Source of the DNA: Akkermansiaceae bacterium
Lineage (GTDB): Bacteria; Verrucomicrobiota; Verrucomicrobiia; Verrucomicrobiales; Akkermansiaceae
Direction: 5' to 3'
DNA: 64,000 nt
Assembly: GCA_028822935.1 (NCBI GenBank)
Contig: JAPKCM010000003.1
Span: 62,001-126,000 of the forward strand
Positions 60,892 through 64,000 of this stretch are shown one piece after another. Each line of letters starts with the position of its first letter. Position 1 is the stretch's first letter. The notes under the pieces are model-generated. The model saw nothing but the letters and a program-made list of their open reading frames with translations. It did no database searches and was not told the DNA's origin. Made by a program: the position numbers and the translations under genes.

Positions 60892-63408
60892 GTGAAAATT
60901 CTACCCCAACAGCCCTCTCGAACCCATCATCGATTCGTCGGGACTGCTGCGCTCTTGAACCTCCTCTTCGCCGGAGCTGCCTTGACCTCTTCCTCTCTTC
61001 GCGCGGAAGAACCATTCACCTCCACCAATCCCGCTGAATTCAAAGCCGAAATTCAACCCTTCCTCGAACAGCGCTGCGTCAAGTGCCACGGCGAGAAAAA
61101 GAAAAAGGCCAAGTTCTTCCTGCACGACATTGACGGAGTGATCACTGATGGAAAGGACGTCGTTCGTTGGGAAAAAATTCTCGAAATGGTCAGCCTTTAT
61201 GACATGCCACCCGAGGACGAAGATCAACCGTCTAAAACCGAACGCAGTAAGGTGCTCGGATGGATCACCGCCGAGCTGCGCAAGATCGGCCGCGGCCAGG
61301 ACGAAGGAAAACTTCGGCTCCCCCACCAAGCAAATCGCATCAACCACGAAGAACTCTTCAGCGGCGAACATACCGGCCCGGCCTTCTCCCCCTCCCGCCT
61401 TTGGCGCAAGAGCCCCTACATCTACGACCGCTTCGCCCGGGAAATGCGTACTCAGGTTTCCCAACCACTCCTCGGATTGGGTGGGAAGGGAATCCAGGAT
61501 TACACCAGCCTCTTTGCGGATGAATCGACCATCAAGACGATGCTGCGCAACAGCAACGTCATCGCTGAAAACCTCTTATCCTCGGAAAGAAGCCACATCA
61601 ACCGCTCACTCAACCCGCTGTTTAAAGAAGATGCGGAAATCAACGAGGAGACCGTTCAGAAGGCAATGAATAGTCTCTTCCAAATGATCTTTCAGCGACT
61701 CCCCTCCGAGGACGACCGGGCTCGCTACATCGACGGCCTCTTTAACAAGAACCGGAAAATCAGCGACCTCAAGCGTGCCATGCAAACCTTGATCGTGAGC
61801 ATGCTCATGTCCCAGGAATTCGTCTACCGGCTCGAAGTCGGATTGGGAGAAGAACAACCCGACGGACGCCGGATGCTCAGCCCCACAGAAACCGCCTACG
61901 CCCTTTCCTTTGCCTTCCATGACATGCCAGACCAAAACCTGCTCAAAGCGGCGTCTGAAGGAACGCTCGCGACCAAAAAAGACGTGGCACTCGAGCTGCG
62001 ACGCATCCTCGACCTTAAGGACACCGACAAGAGGTATTGGAACTACCCAATGTATCATCGCTGGGGCGAAGACTACTACCAGCGCCAACCCCGCGTCCTG
62101 CGCTTCTTCCAGGAATTCTTCGGCTACACCGCCGTCGCCGATGTCTTCAAGGACAAAAAACGCAACGGAACCCACCACGCCAATCGACTGCGCAAGGATG
62201 CCGACATGCTGGTGCTGAGTATCTTGGAGAAGGACCAAAATGTCTTGGCTGAGCTCCTAACCACGAACGATTACCCGATGGACTATTCGAACCGGGACCG
62301 GCTGAAGCACCTCTTCGAAGGCAACAACCTGAAAGCGAAGGACCACTTCAAGGCCAAGTATGAAGGCCAAGTCGCCGCCATCATCAAAGCGGGCAAGTGG
62401 CCGGGGGTCGAGTCAAGCCATGTCAGCGCCTATAACCTTGATCGCGAGCAAGCGGCCGCCATTCGCCGTGGACCCGGAGAGTATATCTCCCTGCCCAAGA
62501 ACCAACGAGCCGGCATGCTCACCCACCCGGCCTGGTTGGTCGCGCACAGTGGAAACTTTGACAACGATCCGATCCGCCGCGGCAAATGGATTCGTGAGCA
62601 CCTCCTCGCCGACATGGTTCCCGACGTCCCCATCGGGGTGGATGCCAAGATCCCGGAAGACCCTCACCGCACCCTGCGGGAACGCCTTGATGTGATCCGC
62701 CCCGCCGAGTGCTGGCGTTGTCACAAACAAATGAACCCCCTCGGCGAGCCCTTCGAGGCCTACGACGATTTCGGCCGATACCGCACACAGATCGTCTTGG
62801 GCGATGCCGATGCCTACTTCAAGGAGAAGCGCAGATACGAAGGACAGAAAGCCGGGTGGAAAAAAGAACTCAAAGAATGGCGCGGCTACGATGCCAAGGG
62901 ACGCGCCAAGAAGGTCGCGGAAGCTCAAAAAAAACTCGCCGAACTCAAACCTCCGGCGAAGGACGTTAAAAATTACACTGCCGCGCAACGCGGATATGAA
63001 AAAAATGTCAGCCGCTGGACCAAGGAAGTAGAAACCTGGTCCAAGATGGAAGACGCCGAGCAACATCGCCGCATCGCAGACCTGGAGCGTCGTCTTGCCG
63101 CGATGGTCGCTCCAGTCCCCGAGGCCAAGCCAGTCGATACGAGTGGTGTCCTGTCCGGAACCGGCAACCCGGCTTTGGATGGCCCAGTGAAGAATGCCAT
63201 CGACCTCACCCAACGCCTCGCAAAATCTGAGCGAGCCCGCCAATCCTTCATTCGCCACGCCTTCCGCTACTGGATGGGGCGCAACGAAACCTTCACTGAC
63301 TCACCCACCCTCATCGCCGCCGACAAGGCCTATCTTGAAAATGGTGGAAGCTTCAAAGAAATGCTAATCTCCCTCCTGACCTCCGATTCCTTCCTCTACC
63401 GCAAATAA
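60892..63408 (+). CDS. DUF1592/DUF1588/DUF1585-type planctomycete cytochrome protein
   Basis: An 838-residue exported protein. After the leader (LLNLLFAGAALTSSSLRA) is a PSCyt1 domain with CVKCHGEKKKKAKFFLHDID (C-x2-CH, about residue 62) and a YDMPPEDEDQP motif, then DUF1587/DUF1595/DUF1592-like helices (ANRINHEELF, SMLMSQEFVYRLE, LSPTETAYALSFAFHDMPD), a DUF1588 segment (NQRAGMLTHPAWLVAHSGNF, RGKWIREHLLADMVPDVP, CWRCHKQMNPLGEPFEAYDD) and a coiled coil. A C-terminal DUF1585 part (QSFIRHAFRYWMGRNE) ends it. It forms an operon with the DUF1552 gene 4 bases downstream, the usual pairing. GTG start at 60892. Role in carbohydrate oxidation suspected, not shown. Confidence 0.92.
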   Translation: MKILPQQPSRTHHRFVGTAALLNLLFAGAALTSSSLRAEEPFTSTNPAEFKAEIQPFLEQRCVKCHGEKKKKAKFFLHDIDGVITDGKDVVRWEKILEMVSLYDMPPEDEDQPSKTERSKVLGWITAELRKIGRGQDEGKLRLPHQANRINHEELFSGEHTGPAFSPSRLWRKSPYIYDRFAREMRTQVSQPLLGLGGKGIQDYTSLFADESTIKTMLRNSNVIAENLLSSERSHINRSLNPLFKEDAEINEETVQKAMNSLFQMIFQRLPSEDDRARYIDGLFNKNRKISDLKRAMQTLIVSMLMSQEFVYRLEVGLGEEQPDGRRMLSPTETAYALSFAFHDMPDQNLLKAASEGTLATKKDVALELRRILDLKDTDKRYWNYPMYHRWGEDYYQRQPRVLRFFQEFFGYTAVADVFKDKKRNGTHHANRLRKDADMLVLSILEKDQNVLAELLTTNDYPMDYSNRDRLKHLFEGNNLKAKDHFKAKYEGQVAAIIKAGKWPGVESSHVSAYNLDREQAAAIRRGPGEYISLPKNQRAGMLTHPAWLVAHSGNFDNDPIRRGKWIREHLLADMVPDVPIGVDAKIPEDPHRTLRERLDVIRPAECWRCHKQMNPLGEPFEAYDDFGRYRTQIVLGDADAYFKEKRRYEGQKAGWKKELKEWRGYDAKGRAKKVAEAQKKLAELKPPAKDVKNYTAAQRGYEKNVSRWTKEVETWSKMEDAEQHRRIADLERRLAAMVAPVPEAKPVDTSGVLSGTGNPALDGPVKNAIDLTQRLAKSERARQSFIRHAFRYWMGRNETFTDSPTLIAADKAYLENGGSFKEMLISLLTSDSFLYRK

Positions 63409-63412
63409 TACC

Positions 63413-64000
63413 ATGATTCCTAGAAGAGACTTCCTCCGCAATATCGGGGCCGGCTCGCTGGCTCTTGCTCCCTTCATGCAACACATGCGCGCCCACGCCG
63501 CAGGCACGGTTGAGGCATTGCCCAAACGCTTTGTCTTCGTGGTGCGCGGCAACGGCCTGCGGCCCTTCGGAATCGTCCCTAAAGGACTGGAGAAATACGG
63601 TGTGGATCGCTTCAAATCAGAAACGATGGTCGACGAACCCCTTGCGAACCACTCCCTCGACCCGAGCATGAAATCGCTGGAACCCTTCAAGGATCAACTG
63701 ACCATCATGCAGGGCCTCTCCAGCAAGATTTGCAAGGGCCCCCACGGCGGACACTACGGCATCCTTGGCTCCTACACCTCCGGTGACCATGCCCCACCAC
63801 GCAAAGAAACCCTCGACGCAACCCTCGCCAAACAGTTCCCCGGCATCTTCCCTCAACTCGCCTTCCACATCGGCACCAAACCCGGCGAACTCTTCCGCTA
63901 CCTCAATATCTCCGCCCAAGGAAAAAACACTCGGACCGCGGCCTACGCCTCCGCCATGCTGGCCTACAAGGACATCTTCGGAACCATCCTCACCGGGGAC
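63413..64000 (+). CDS. DUF1552 family protein, partial
   Basis: The frame from ATG 63413 stays open to the window end (196 codons), so the C-terminus is missing. The N-terminus has a twin-arginine-like signal (IPRRDFLRNIGAGSLALAPF) and family segments RFVFVVRGNGLRP, PFKDQLTIMQGLSSKI, GGHYGILGSYTSG and TLDATLAKQFPGIFPQLAF. DUF1552 proteins are exported partners of DUF1592-type cytochromes in Planctomycetes and Verrucomicrobia; function unknown. It starts 4 bases after the preceding gene. Confidence 0.9.
   Translation, partial: MIPRRDFLRNIGAGSLALAPFMQHMRAHAAGTVEALPKRFVFVVRGNGLRPFGIVPKGLEKYGVDRFKSETMVDEPLANHSLDPSMKSLEPFKDQLTIMQGLSSKICKGPHGGHYGILGSYTSGDHAPPRKETLDATLAKQFPGIFPQLAFHIGTKPGELFRYLNISAQGKNTRTAAYASAMLAYKDIFGTILTGD

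Overview
The window suggests a heterotrophic, probably marine or aquatic member of the Verrucomicrobiota (Verrucomicrobiales-like), with Planctomycetes-type gene families. Evidence: two pairs of planctomycete-type cytochrome (PSCyt/PSD1 or DUF1592-type) plus DUF1501/DUF1552 genes, secreted sulfatases, a DUF1080 (3-keto-disaccharide hydrolase-like) domain, a PEP-CTERM remnant, a Hanks-type kinase with lectin-like domains, a double-length UvrA and many C-ended codons. This placement is inference from gene content; no rRNA gene is present.

Layout. 0-5 kb: a partial membrane protein, miaB with an in-frame TGA in place of its first cluster cysteine, a glycoamylase-like protein and a sulfatase. 5-8.7 kb: xerD-like recombinase, tRNA-Arg(UCU), tmk, an RbsD/FucU-like mutarotase and a TIM-barrel sugar isomerase. 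8.7-12.8 kb: a DUF1080-sulfatase-HEAT fusion, an Xre/RES toxin-antitoxin pair and an orphan TorD-like chaperone. 13.2-17 kb: aldo/keto reductase, zinc dehydrogenase and UxaE-type epimerase, which with the mutarotase could form an L-galactose (or related sugar) to D-fructuronate route. 17.3-23.7 kb: miaA, a stretch of decayed gene fragments, and a PSD1 + DUF1501 pair with a 218-bp inverted-repeat element between them. 23.7-32.4 kb: alr, comEC, a TPR protein, three small lipoproteins, asd and a receptor-like kinase. 32.4-38 kb: the 1864-residue UvrA. 38-45 kb: large secreted FG-GAP/ASPIC and CotH/LTD proteins whose codon choice looks different. 45-53 kb: msrB, a SWIM-SNF2 helicase, a GreA/B-like protein, PDZ and Sel1 proteins, aat. 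53-60 kb: yceD-rpmF-plsX, a sodium symporter next to galK, gpmI and a thioesterase. 60-64 kb: a DUF1592-type cytochrome and a DUF1552 protein cut by the window edge.

The most interesting signals are: (1) MiaB, where the only in-frame stop lies exactly at the conserved YGC cysteine and is followed by a 7-bp hairpin with an AGGUC loop, as expected of a bacterial SECIS, so this may be a selenocysteine-containing tRNA methylthiotransferase; (2) a dispersed GTTCAAATCTCA-type repeat family, found in intergenic DNA, as 29-bp inverted arms around a fragment of an S23/four-helix-bundle gene, and as four in-frame tracts inside uvrA, reminiscent of palindromic elements that insert in genes; (3) a 17-bp near-identical motif upstream of both the mutarotase and the aldo/keto reductase; (4) GC-rich hairpin repeats in three intergenic places.

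The neighbourhood is mostly housekeeping genes interleaved with secreted polysaccharide-degradation functions and with visible gene decay. No CRISPR array, rRNA, prophage or complete insertion sequence was seen.
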